From contig JACZXC010000077.1 of assembly GCA_022571825.1 (NCBI GenBank), positions 1-9,900 on the forward strand: 9,900 bases of DNA, in the 5' to 3' direction. Positions 1 to 7,586 of the stretch are shown here, piece after piece. The translations under genes were made by a program, and so were the position numbers. The DNA is from Myxococcales bacterium (GTDB lineage Bacteria > Myxococcota_A > UBA9160 > SMWR01). Within the stretch, counting starts at the first letter, position 1; every line of letters begins with the position of its first letter. The notes below the pieces were generated by a model. That model ran no database searches. It worked only from the letters and a program-made list of their open reading frames with translations, and was not told the origin of the DNA.

Positions 1-280
1 TCGCCCGACCCCAACGAAGCTCCCTCCAAACACCCGCCCGGGCGAAGCAAGTCCCTTGAACCCCGACGGACCGACGTCAACTATTCCTGCCGGTCGCCAC
101 AAGACCGCCTGTGCAGAGGTTCCCTAGCGGGCTCAACGCGATCCGGCGGGCCCCGGTCCAGACTTGCGGGTCCCCCGGCGGGGGTGGTACCAATTCGATA
201 CCCCCTACAGTGCTGTGGAACCGCCATTCGAGCGTCCGGCGGGCGGCTATCCGCCGGGCCGATCGGCGCTTGAGGATCGC
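1..280. other. Leader region upstream of smc, no convincing gene
   Basis: I see no recognisable gene here. One + strand frame is open from base 1 to a TGA at 271-273, but its translation is rich in Pro, Arg, Ser and Gly without any family motif. Another frame ends at a TAG near 124-126. Either could be the last codons of a gene starting left of the window, but nothing supports that. The only promoter-like pair (TTGAAC at 56-61, AACTAT at 79-84) matches consensus poorly. The smc ribosome binding site lies at the right end. Confidence 0.5.
272..276 (+). promoter_or_regulatory. Ribosome binding site fixing the TTG start of smc
   Basis: GAGGA lies 4 bases before the TTG at 281. It supports initiation there rather than at the in-frame ATG at 164. 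The protein made from 281 begins (M)RLKTLDLNGFKSF, the usual beginning of bacterial SMC proteins. Confidence 0.6.
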
Positions 281-3200
281 TTGCGTCTCAAGACCCTCGA
301 TCTCAACGGCTTCAAGTCCTTCGTGGATAGAACCGTCCTGCGTTTCGAGCCCGGGATCACCGCAGTCGTGGGTCCCAACGGCTGCGGCAAGTCAAATGTG
401 GTCGATGCCATGCGCTGGGTGATGGGTGAGCAGGTGGCCCGCCGACTGCGGGGCAAGTCCATGGAGGATGTCATCTTCGGGGGCGCCGAGGGGCGCGCCG
501 CCATCGGACTGGCAGAGGTCACCCTGACCTTCGAGAATACGGACGGCGCCGGCCCTCCCGCATTCTCCGACTACAGCGAGATCCAGATCTCCCGCCGCTT
601 GTATCGCTCGGGCGAGTCCGAGTACCTCATCAACGGGACACCGTGCCGCCTGCGCGACGTGCAGGATTTTTTTCGTGACACCGGCATCGGGACCAAGGGC
701 TACACCATCGTCGAGCAGGGCCAGATCGCCGAGATCGTGTCGGCTCGACCGGAAGAGCGGCGGATACTGATCGAGGAAGCGGCCGGAATCGGGAAATACA
801 AGGCGCGACGGCGAGAGGCCGAGTCCAAGATTCAGTCCACCGAGCAGAACCTGCTGCGCGTGACCGATATTCTCTCCGAGATTCGCCGCCAGATTGCTTC
901 GATCGAACGACAGGCGAAGAAAGCTGCCCGCTACAAACAATGGCGGGAGACGGTTCGCGTGCTCGATCTCTCCCTCGCCGCCGATGACCGCGCCGAATTG
1001 CTGGCCGAGACGAAGGCGGCGGCTCGGCGCCTCGAGGCCCTGCGTGACGACGTGACCGCCCTGGAGACACAGGTCGCCCAGCGCGAGCTCGCGACCCAGC
1101 AGAAGCGAATCGAGCGAACGGAATCGGAACTTGTGCTCAGTCAAGGCGGCGAGGTGCTGCTCGCGCTCCGTACCGAGATCAAGCATCACGAGGGCCGGAT
1201 CGAGTTCGCGCGACGCGAGCGGGCACTGCTGGCGGCGACGACCGCCAACCGGGGCGAGGAGCTCGAAGGGCTAGGCAATCAGCATCGGGCGCTGGAGGGC
1301 GAGGCCCTCGAGACCGGAGATGAGCTGCGTGTCGTGGAGCGCGCTCTCGAGTCCGAGACGGAGGGACTGAATAGCGCCGAAGCCGACGCCCGGGAGGCGA
1401 GGGAACGGGTACGCGTACTCGAGTCCGAGCGCGACGACGCGATCGCCGCGCTGAGCGAGCTCGTGACTGAGATCGCACGGGGTGAGGACCGGTTGGCGGG
1501 GCTCGAAGATCGCGATGCCGAGCTCGAGGCCCGCATGCGCAGCGCCGACTCGGACCTCGAAGCCGGGCAGTCCGAGGGTTCGCGGGCAGATCGAGAGCAG
1601 CGGGATCTCGAGACCGCACTTCGCGAACTGCTGGGAGAACGCGACCGCCTGATGGGGCTTGTCCGCGCGGCTCTCGATACCCACGCTCAGGCGGTGGAGC
1701 GGGAGCGCCGGGCCGCATCGAGCCTGGCCGAGCTGCGCGAGCGCCGCGAAACGCGCCGCTCCCGGCTCGCTTCGCTGCGCGAGGTGGTCGAGCGACGAGA
1801 AGATGTCGGTGAGGGAACTCGTCACCTCTTGTGCCTTGACGAGGGCGAACGTCGCGCGCTGGGCGTGCGCGGATTGCTGCGCGACGTGCTCGAGGTCGAC
1901 CCCGAGGTCGAGAGGGCGGTCGAGGCCGTGCTGACCGACCGTTCCGAGGCGATCGTGGTGGATCGAACCGAGGGAGCGGTCTCGGCCCTCGATCTGCTTC
2001 GTTCGGCTGGGGCCGGCCGCGGAATCCTGGTCGCGGTGCCGCCGGTGGAGCCGCAGGCGATCGGAATCGTTCCCCTGGGCCAGCCTCTGCTCGACCGCGT
2101 CCGGCCCCAACCGGGCTACGAAGCGCTGGCGCGTGCGCTCTTGGGGGGTGTGAACCTGGTCGAAGGACTGCGCGAGGTGCTCGAGATCTACGGCCGCGGC
2201 CGACTCCCCGCAACCTTCGTTACCCGGGCCGGCGACGTGCTCACTCCCGACGGGATCGCGCGCGGTGGCGATGACTCGGGAGCCCCGAGGGAAGGCGCGG
2301 GAACCGGATTCCTGGGCCGGATCGGGGAGATCCGCGATCTCGAGAGCGAAGTGGCGAACCTCGATGCCGAGGTCGAGGTGCGGGAGACGAAATTGCGGGA
2401 GGCCGAGGCGGCCCACTCGCGGGCCGCCGATGAGCTCGACAACCTGCGCAATCGGCATCAGACGGCTGCCCTCGCGGTCGCGCATCGCGAGAAGGACCTG
2501 GAGCGTACGTGCGAACGTGTGAAGGCCCTGAGCGAATCCCAAGAAACTCAGGTGGCGGAACGATCGGGGATGCAGGGGAGGCGTGACGAGCTGGTCGGGG
2601 ACCGCGCGCGACGGGCTCAGGAGCTCGAAGAGGCGCGACTGCAGCGTGCCAACCGGCAACGCGACCTCGACGCCCTGCTGTTGCGCTTGAGCTCGGCTGT
2701 GCGCGAGGCTTCGCGGCGCGATGTCGTCGCGACCGAGCGGCGTGTCGAGCACGGGGGACGAGTCGAACGGCGCGATCGACTGGCCATGGGGCTCGAGCGC
2801 GGTCGCGCCGCGATCCGCGAGACCGGGGATTGGATCGCGCAGCGGGAGCGGGAAATCGCAGACGGGGAGGCGCGCCGCGAACAGCTGGCAGGCGAGATCA
2901 GCGACTCCCAGTCGGCACTGGAGGTCCTGCTGGGCCGGGAGGAGCGGGCCCGGGCGAGCAACGATGAGAAGCGGGACGTCTACGAGCGAGCCTCGGCGAG
3001 CCTCGGCGAGCTCGAGGAAGGTGGCAGGGATCTGCGACGTCGGGTCGAGGCCGGTCGTGGCGAGATGGGTTCGGCGGAGCTCACCCAACGCGAGACAGAG
3101 CTGCGGCTGACCCACCTGTCCGACTCGATCCGCGAGAAATGGGGGGTCGAGCTCTCCAGCTGGACGCCGCCGACGCTCGGCCCGGAACCGGTGGCTGCGC

Positions 3201-3952
3201 CGCCGGCGGTGGAGTCGGCGCCCGGGGAGCCCGGGGACGAAGACGAGGCCTCCCCGGCCGATGCGGCTCAAGAAGCGCGCGCCCGTGCCGAGTTGGCGCA
3301 GCGCCCCCGCGAAGAGCGAGCTCGGAAGCTGGCGGAGGCACGCGAAAGGCTTCAGAGTCTGGGTGAGGTCAACCTGGGGGCGATCGAAGAGCACGAGGAG
3401 TTGAGCGAACGCCTCCGTTTCCTCAGTGAGCAGAAGGCCGATCTGGATGGCAGCCTGGCCTCGCTCCGCAATGCCATCGCTCGCATCAACCGCACCAGCC
3501 GCAAGCGCTTCCGGGAGACGTTCGAAGCGGTGAGCAAGCGATTCTCGGAGAACTTCCCGCGCCTGTTCCAGGGCGGTCGGGCGAGCCTTTCCCTCACGGA
3601 GACCGAAGACATTCTCGACGCAGGTATCGAGATCATGGCGATGCCGCCGGGCAAGCGTCTCCAGAACGTCAATCTGCTCTCGGGCGGCGAAAAGACCCTC
3701 ACGGCCCTGGCGCTCCTGGTCGCCGTATTCCAGGTGCGGCCCTCGCCGTTCTTCCTGCTCGATGAAGTGGATGCCGCCTTGGACGATGCCAATGTGGAGC
3801 GATTCAACGAGATTGTGCGCGAACTGGCGAGTGAGTCCCAGTTCGTGCTCATCACCCACAATAAGCGGACGATCGAGGCCGCCGACACGATCTACGGCGT
3901 GACCATGGAGCAGAAGGGCATCAGCAAGCTGGTGTCCGTGGCCCTGCACTAG
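281..3952 (+). CDS. smc: Chromosome segregation/condensation protein SMC
   Basis: SMC is the ATPase core of the bacterial condensin; as a dimer, normally with ScpA and ScpB, it loops and compacts DNA around origins. From the TTG at 281 it is 1223 residues, typical for the family. Head, N-terminal half: Walker A GPNGCGKS at about 31-38, the position expected for SMC. A long Glu/Arg/Ala-rich coiled coil runs from about 170 to 525. The hinge lies at about 525-665 (starting near GVRGLLRDV at 528 and ending at a Gly-Gly near 661). The return coiled coil follows to about 1060. Head, C-terminal half: signature LSGGEK at 1133-1138, Walker B FFLLDEVDAAL with Asp1161 and catalytic Glu1162, then THNKRTIEAAD. 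A Pro/Ala/Glu-rich insert sits at about 960-1009, close to the C-terminal head. An in-frame ATG at 164 would add 39 residues unlike SMC. scpA and scpB are not in the window. ftsY follows after 174 bases, a neighbourhood seen in several phyla. Confidence 0.97.
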   Translation: MRLKTLDLNGFKSFVDRTVLRFEPGITAVVGPNGCGKSNVVDAMRWVMGEQVARRLRGKSMEDVIFGGAEGRAAIGLAEVTLTFENTDGAGPPAFSDYSEIQISRRLYRSGESEYLINGTPCRLRDVQDFFRDTGIGTKGYTIVEQGQIAEIVSARPEERRILIEEAAGIGKYKARRREAESKIQSTEQNLLRVTDILSEIRRQIASIERQAKKAARYKQWRETVRVLDLSLAADDRAELLAETKAAARRLEALRDDVTALETQVAQRELATQQKRIERTESELVLSQGGEVLLALRTEIKHHEGRIEFARRERALLAATTANRGEELEGLGNQHRALEGEALETGDELRVVERALESETEGLNSAEADAREARERVRVLESERDDAIAALSELVTEIARGEDRLAGLEDRDAELEARMRSADSDLEAGQSEGSRADREQRDLETALRELLGERDRLMGLVRAALDTHAQAVERERRAASSLAELRERRETRRSRLASLREVVERREDVGEGTRHLLCLDEGERRALGVRGLLRDVLEVDPEVERAVEAVLTDRSEAIVVDRTEGAVSALDLLRSAGAGRGILVAVPPVEPQAIGIVPLGQPLLDRVRPQPGYEALARALLGGVNLVEGLREVLEIYGRGRLPATFVTRAGDVLTPDGIARGGDDSGAPREGAGTGFLGRIGEIRDLESEVANLDAEVEVRETKLREAEAAHSRAADELDNLRNRHQTAALAVAHREKDLERTCERVKALSESQETQVAERSGMQGRRDELVGDRARRAQELEEARLQRANRQRDLDALLLRLSSAVREASRRDVVATERRVEHGGRVERRDRLAMGLERGRAAIRETGDWIAQREREIADGEARREQLAGEISDSQSALEVLLGREERARASNDEKRDVYERASASLGELEEGGRDLRRRVEAGRGEMGSAELTQRETELRLTHLSDSIREKWGVELSSWTPPTLGPEPVAAPPAVESAPGEPGDEDEASPADAAQEARARAELAQRPREERARKLAEARERLQSLGEVNLGAIEEHEELSERLRFLSEQKADLDGSLASLRNAIARINRTSRKRFRETFEAVSKRFSENFPRLFQGGRASLSLTETEDILDAGIEIMAMPPGKRLQNVNLLSGGEKTLTALALLVAVFQVRPSPFFLLDEVDAALDDANVERFNEIVRELASESQFVLITHNKRTIEAADTIYGVTMEQKGISKLVSVALH

Positions 3953-4045
3953 CTCAGCCGGGCCTCGCGCTCGCCGTCTTGCAGGGGCCCGCCTTTTGCC
4001 TCCCGCGGCTGCTGGCCTTGGGCGCCTTCGGAAGCGGGGGGAGCC

Positions 4046-4067
4046 AAGTCGGCCCAGAGGCCGACTT
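4046..4067. repeat. Perfect 9-bp inverted repeat (hairpin) between smc and ftsY
   Basis: AAGTCGGCC (4046-4054), a CAGA loop (4055-4058) and GGCCGACTT (4059-4067) form a perfect 9-bp stem with a tetraloop. No T-run follows on either strand, so it is not a textbook intrinsic terminator. It could protect or end the smc transcript, or be one copy of a dispersed REP-like palindrome. It lies upstream of the proposed ftsY promoter. Confidence 0.6.
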
Positions 4068-4089
4068 CCACACTCGCTGAACGCTGTCG

Positions 4090-4117
4090 CTGAGACCCCC
4101 GCGGGTCCTGTTATCCT
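4090..4117 (+). promoter_or_regulatory. Putative ftsY promoter (extended -10), near-leaderless
   Basis: CTGAGA (4090-4095), a 16-base spacer and TATCCT (4112-4117), preceded by TG one base upstream (extended -10 form). Each hexamer matches consensus at 4 of 6 positions. The predicted transcript start is about 4123-4126, right at the ftsY ATG at 4127. No Shine-Dalgarno sequence precedes that ATG, which fits a leaderless or near-leaderless mRNA. This is inference from sequence only. Confidence 0.4.
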
Positions 4118-4126
4118 CGGCGCTCG

Positions 4127-5221
4127 ATGACCGATCTGTGGCATGTTCTGAGCGTCTGGGCGGCGGCTCATCTTGCGGCCACCGTGGTTCTGATCCTGTC
4201 ACTCCCGGTCGCGCTTCTCGTGATCGTCGAGCTCGATCGGGGCCGGCGATCGGAGCGCTCTGCCGAGGTGTCGGCCGAGGTCGCCCCGTCCGCAGCGGAT
4301 CGGCGCGAGCCGGATCGGCCCGCCCCGGGTGGTTTGGCCCAGCGCCTCGGCGCTACGAGAGAGACACTCGTCGGTCGCATCGAGAGTCTGTTCGGCGGCC
4401 GCTCCGTCGACGCCGCGCTCCTCGACGAACTCGAGATGATTCTATTCAGTGCGGACCTCGGCGTATCGACCGCCGAAAGCCTGCTGTCGAGGGTGAAGCA
4501 AATGGCCGCCGGCGCTCCGGCCGAGGGCGTTCGAGGCGTGTTGCGCGCCGCCATTCTGGAAAAGCTGCGCCGGGTCGAGCCCACGGGCGGGCTCGAAAAG
4601 CGCGGCACACCCCACGTGATCCTCGTGCTCGGTGTCAACGGATCCGGCAAGACCACGACCATCGGCAAGCTCGCGGCCCGGTACCGGGACCAGGGGGACC
4701 AGGTCATCCTCGGCGCGTGCGATACGTTCCGCGCGGCGGCCACCGAACAACTCCAATTCTGGGGCGAGCGCGTGGGCTGTGAGGTGATCGCGGGTCCCTC
4801 GGGCGGGGACCCATCGGCGGTCGCCTTCGAAACCGTCAAGGTCGCCGTGGCCCGGGGCGCCGATGTGGCGATCATCGACACGGCGGGCCGACTCCAGACC
4901 CAGCGTCCGTTGATGGACGAACTCGCCAAGATGGTGCGTGTGATCGGCCGCGACCTCCGGGGCGCGCCCCATGAGACGTTGCTCGTGATCGATGCCAATA
5001 CCGGACAGAACGCGATCTCCCAGGCGCGGGAGTTCACCCGGGCGGCGGGTGTCACCGGGCTGATCCTGACAAAGCTCGACGGCACGGCCAAGGGGGGTGT
5101 GATCGTGGGTCTGGCCGACGAGTTCGGCATCCCGATTCGGTACGTCGGTGTCGGCGAGGCCGTCGATGACCTGCGGGACTTCCGCGCTCAGGAGTTCGTG
5201 GAGGCGCTCTTTGAGACATAG
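4127..5221 (+). CDS. ftsY: Signal recognition particle receptor FtsY (SRP GTPase), N-terminal membrane anchor
   Basis: FtsY is the membrane-side GTPase that pairs with Ffh-bound ribosomes and delivers nascent membrane proteins to the Sec translocon. It has 364 residues. A hydrophobic stretch at about 4-36 forms one likely transmembrane segment, followed by a charged Ala/Pro/Arg/Glu linker to about 70. The N domain helical bundle spans about 70-155. The G domain shows G1 GVNGSGKTTT (169-178), DTFRAAA (199-205), G3 DTAGR (251-255), G4 TKLDG (315-319) and closing loop GVGE (341-344). There is no methionine-rich M domain, so it is FtsY rather than Ffh, and the domain order excludes FlhF. The ATG has no visible Shine-Dalgarno sequence but sits just after an extended -10-like box, suggesting a leaderless start. 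smc precedes it and glpK follows after 86 bases. The membrane anchor replaces the soluble acidic A domain of E. coli FtsY; anchored forms are known elsewhere, for example in streptomycetes. Confidence 0.95.
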   Translation: MTDLWHVLSVWAAAHLAATVVLILSLPVALLVIVELDRGRRSERSAEVSAEVAPSAADRREPDRPAPGGLAQRLGATRETLVGRIESLFGGRSVDAALLDELEMILFSADLGVSTAESLLSRVKQMAAGAPAEGVRGVLRAAILEKLRRVEPTGGLEKRGTPHVILVLGVNGSGKTTTIGKLAARYRDQGDQVILGACDTFRAAATEQLQFWGERVGCEVIAGPSGGDPSAVAFETVKVAVARGADVAIIDTAGRLQTQRPLMDELAKMVRVIGRDLRGAPHETLLVIDANTGQNAISQAREFTRAAGVTGLILTKLDGTAKGGVIVGLADEFGIPIRYVGVGEAVDDLRDFRAQEFVEALFET

Positions 5222-5296
5222 GACCCCGAGCCCGGACCCGCCAAACTGTATGATTCGCTTTCTCGCGGGAGCCCGTGGCCGCGCTGCCGTCGGGGG

Positions 5297-5303
5297 GGAG
5301 GGA
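5297..5303 (+). promoter_or_regulatory. Ribosome binding site fixing the GTG start of glpK
   Basis: GGAGGGA lies 4 bases before the GTG at 5308 (6 bases if the core is GGAGG). It selects that codon over the in-frame GTG at 5275, which would add 11 residues, have no Shine-Dalgarno sequence, and place the adenine-binding fold start too far from the N-terminus. Confidence 0.65.
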
Positions 5304-5307
5304 CGGG

Positions 5308-6828
5308 GTGAGCCGGTACGTAATGGCCCTGGATCAGGGCACCACTTCCTCGCGTGCCATCCTCTTCGATCAGGCTGGGTCACTGGTCGCGATCGATCAG
5401 CACGAGTTCACCCAGTACTTTCCCGAGCCGGGATGGGTCGAGCACGATCCGATGGAGATCTGGGATAGCCAGCTGCGGGCCGCTCGGGGTGTCTTGGCCA
5501 AGGCCGGCGCCCGCGGCTCGGACCTCGTGGCGATCGGGATCACCAACCAACGCGAGACCGCGCTGATCTGGGATCGCGCCAGCGGCGACCCCGTGTATCG
5601 AGCGATCGTCTGGCAATCGCGCCAGACCGCGTCCATCTGCGATCAGCTGCGCTCGCGTGGCCTCGAGGCGGAGGTGCGGGCTCGCACGGGCCTCCTGATC
5701 GACGCGTATTTCTCGGGGACGAAGATTCGCTTCATCCTCGACTCGATCGACGCGGGGCAGAAACGGGCTGAGGCCGGCGAGCTGGCTTTCGGCACCGTCG
5801 ACACCTGGCTGCTTTACAAGCTCACCCGTGGCCGGGTTCACGCCACCGAGTACTCGAACGCGTCAAGAACGCTCATCTACAACATCCACCAGCGCGACTG
5901 GGACGATCTCCTGCTGGAGGCGCTGCGAGTTCCCCGGGCGATGCTGCCGCAGGTGCGCGACAGCAGCGGCGTCTTCGGCCTCGCGGACCCGGAGTGGTTC
6001 GGGGCCGAAATTCCCATCGCGGGTATCGCCGGCGACCAGCAGGCGGCGCTCTTCGGGCAGGGCTGCCTCGCTCCGGGCCAAACGAAGAACACCTACGGGA
6101 CCGGCTGCTTCTTGCTGATGAACACGGGTTCGGAGGCGCGGGTGTCGAACAACGGCCTGATCACGACGATCGGTTGGGGGATCGACGGACGCTTCGCCTA
6201 CGCCCTCGAGGGAAGCATCTTCGTCGCCGGCGCTGCTGTGCAGTGGCTCCGCGACGGCCTGGGACTTCTGGCGAATGCGGCGGAGTCCGAAGCGGCGGCG
6301 CGCTCGGTAGACGACACCGGCGGCGTGTACCTGGTGCCCGCCTTCGTGGGCCTCGGGGCCCCGTATTGGGATGATCGCGCCCGGGGAACCCTGGTGGGGC
6401 TCACCCTTGGGACGACCCGTGAGCACGTCATCCGCGCCACCCTCGAGGGGATCGCGTACCAGACCCGCGACGTGGTCGAGTGCCTTCAGGCCGACTCGGG
6501 CCTGCCCCTGGAGACGCTGCGCGTCGACGGCGGAGCCTCTCAGAACGACTTCCTGATGCAGTTCCAGGCGGACATCCTGGGCGTTCCGGTTCAGCGTCCC
6601 GCCGTGCTCGAGGTGACGGCGATGGGAGCGGCGGCCCTCGCGGGTATCGCCGTGGGCTTCTGGCAAGACGCTTCGGAGATCGAGGCGAGCGACGCGGGAG
6701 GCCGTCGGTTCGAGCCCTCGCTGAGCGCCGACCGCCGCGCTTCTCTCTATGCCGGCTGGAAGCGAGCCGTGGAGCGCTCACGGGATTGGGTTCAGGAAGA
6801 CTCAGTGCGGGAAGAGGGAGACGCTTGA
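5308..6828 (+). CDS. glpK: Glycerol kinase
   Basis: GlpK phosphorylates glycerol with ATP to sn-glycerol-3-phosphate in the cytoplasm, trapping glycerol for catabolism or phospholipid synthesis. From the GTG at 5308 it is 506 residues, close to E. coli GlpK (about 500). FGGY-family features in order: N-terminal phosphate loop ALDQGTTSSR (7-16), substrate segment NQRET (80-84), IVWQSR (100-105), YFSGTK (134-139), FGTVDTW (161-167), catalytic Asp243 in AGDQQAALFG (241-250), KNTYGTGCF (260-268) and the C-terminal DGGASQNDFLMQFQAD (407-422). The segment before IPIAG (225-234) lacks both the Gly-rich fructose-1,6-bisphosphate loop of E. coli GlpK and the phosphorylatable His of Firmicutes GlpK, so neither control is expected. 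Close resemblance to glycerol kinase motifs argues against xylulokinase or another FGGY kinase. The stop overlaps the TTG start of the GDPD gene, which makes the same product from phosphodiesters. Confidence 0.96.
   Translation: MSRYVMALDQGTTSSRAILFDQAGSLVAIDQHEFTQYFPEPGWVEHDPMEIWDSQLRAARGVLAKAGARGSDLVAIGITNQRETALIWDRASGDPVYRAIVWQSRQTASICDQLRSRGLEAEVRARTGLLIDAYFSGTKIRFILDSIDAGQKRAEAGELAFGTVDTWLLYKLTRGRVHATEYSNASRTLIYNIHQRDWDDLLLEALRVPRAMLPQVRDSSGVFGLADPEWFGAEIPIAGIAGDQQAALFGQGCLAPGQTKNTYGTGCFLLMNTGSEARVSNNGLITTIGWGIDGRFAYALEGSIFVAGAAVQWLRDGLGLLANAAESEAAARSVDDTGGVYLVPAFVGLGAPYWDDRARGTLVGLTLGTTREHVIRATLEGIAYQTRDVVECLQADSGLPLETLRVDGGASQNDFLMQFQADILGVPVQRPAVLEVTAMGAAALAGIAVGFWQDASEIEASDAGGRRFEPSLSADRRASLYAGWKRAVERSRDWVQEDSVREEGDA
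6815..6820 (+). promoter_or_regulatory. Ribosome binding site for the GDPD gene inside the end of glpK
   Basis: AGGGAG lies 4 bases before the TTG at 6825 and supports that codon as the start. The in-frame GTG at 6837 would be 16 bases away. It lies within the last codons of glpK, as expected for coupled translation. Confidence 0.55.
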
Positions 6829-7586
6829 CCGGACCGGTGTCCCCTCGCCCTTGGCGCCCCCGAGTCATCGCCCATCGCGGTGCGTCGGGCACCCTTCCGG
6901 AGAACACGCTGCCCGCCTACGCGCTGGCCGTCGAGCAGCGGGCCGACATGATCGAGATCGATCTCCACCGCACCCGCGATGGAGCCGTCGTCATCGCCCA
7001 CGACGAAGGGCTCGAGCGGCTCGGGGGTCGGGGAGAGATCGCGGACGCCACTCTCTCGGAGGTTCGCGATCTCGATGCCGGAAACGGGGAACGCGTTCCC
7101 ACGTTGGACGAGGTGCTCGATCGCTTCGGCACGCAGATCCCGTTCAATCTCGAGTTGAAACGGGGGACCCGAGCGGACTATCCGGGGCTCCCGGCCGCGG
7201 CGCTCGAGGCCGTGGAAACCCGCGACCTGCTGGGCCAGACCCTCTTCTCCTCGTTCTACGACTCGGTCCTGAGCGGAGTGCGCGGGGCATCCCGGGCGGC
7301 GCGGATCGGTCTGCTGCTCTCCCCCCGAGATCCCAGTCGCGCCTTTGAGCGCGCCCGTGCGGTGGGGGCCGAGGCCCTGAACCCGTGGATCGGGCTGGCC
7401 CGACGGGAACTGATCCAAGAGGCCCACGCTGAGGGCCTCGCGGTCTACGTATTCACCGTGGACGCCGAGGAGGACATGCGCCGGCTCCTCGACCTCGGGG
7501 TGGACGGTCTGTTCACGAACCATCCGGATCGGCTTCGAGCCCTCGTCGGGCCATCTGAGGGCAATTCCACCCAAAGAGTCGAATGA
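6825..7586 (+). CDS. Glycerophosphodiester phosphodiesterase (GDPD family, UgpQ-like)
   Basis: This enzyme hydrolyses glycerophosphodiesters such as glycerophosphocholine or glycerophosphoethanolamine to sn-glycerol-3-phosphate and the free alcohol, using a divalent metal in a TIM barrel. From the TTG at 6825 it is 253 residues, near E. coli UgpQ (247). Motifs in order: HRG (17-19), PENT (25-28), EIDLHRTRDG (44-53, with metal ligands Glu44 and Asp46), catalytic His59 in AHD, FNLELK (107-112, third metal ligand Glu110), FSSF (141-144), VYVFTVD (207-213) and GVDGLFTNHPDRL (225-237). No signal peptide is visible, so it is probably cytoplasmic and UgpQ-like rather than periplasmic GlpQ. TTGA joins its start to the glpK stop with a 4-base overlap, pointing to one operon in which both enzymes feed the glycerol-3-phosphate pool. 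An earlier ATG at 6480 is open in frame, but it would overlap glpK by about 350 bases with Arg-rich sequence unlike the family. Confidence 0.93.
   Translation: MTGPVSPRPWRPRVIAHRGASGTLPENTLPAYALAVEQRADMIEIDLHRTRDGAVVIAHDEGLERLGGRGEIADATLSEVRDLDAGNGERVPTLDEVLDRFGTQIPFNLELKRGTRADYPGLPAAALEAVETRDLLGQTLFSSFYDSVLSGVRGASRAARIGLLLSPRDPSRAFERARAVGAEALNPWIGLARRELIQEAHAEGLAVYVFTVDAEEDMRRLLDLGVDGLFTNHPDRLRALVGPSEGNSTQRVE

Noticed and set aside
56..84. Promoter for smc (TTGAAC and AACTAT, 17-base spacing)
   Set aside because: It matches consensus at only 4 of 6 and 3 of 6 positions and lies nearly 200 bases before the start; too weak to annotate.
1..273. C-terminal end of an upstream gene in the open + frame
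   Set aside because: The translation is Pro/Arg/Ser/Gly-rich with no recognisable motif, and third-position bias is weaker than in the real genes.
164..280. Upstream ATG extension of smc
   Set aside because: The 39 extra residues do not resemble SMC, while the TTG at 281 has a Shine-Dalgarno sequence and gives the standard N-terminus with Walker A at the usual distance.
2991..3010. Exact 10-bp direct repeat (CCTCGGCGAG twice) in smc
   Set aside because: It falls in coiled-coil coding sequence made of repeated Ala, Ser, Leu, Gly and Glu codons. The frame is intact and a short repeat of this kind is expected by composition.
1271..4171. Very long open frame (966 residues) on the - strand across smc
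   Set aside because: It mirrors a GC3-rich gene, which leaves few stops on the opposite strand. Its translation has no family motif, while the + strand gives a complete SMC.
5211..5254. Separate glpK promoter using TTGAGA (5211-5216) and TATGAT (5249-5254)
   Set aside because: TATGAT is a good -10 match, but TTGAGA is 32 bases away and no -35 lies at 16-18 bases; left as a possibility only.
6480..6824. Upstream extension of the GDPD frame inside glpK
   Set aside because: The 115 residues are Arg/Gly/Pro-rich shadow sequence overlapping the conserved glpK C-terminus. The barrel begins only after the TTG at 6825.
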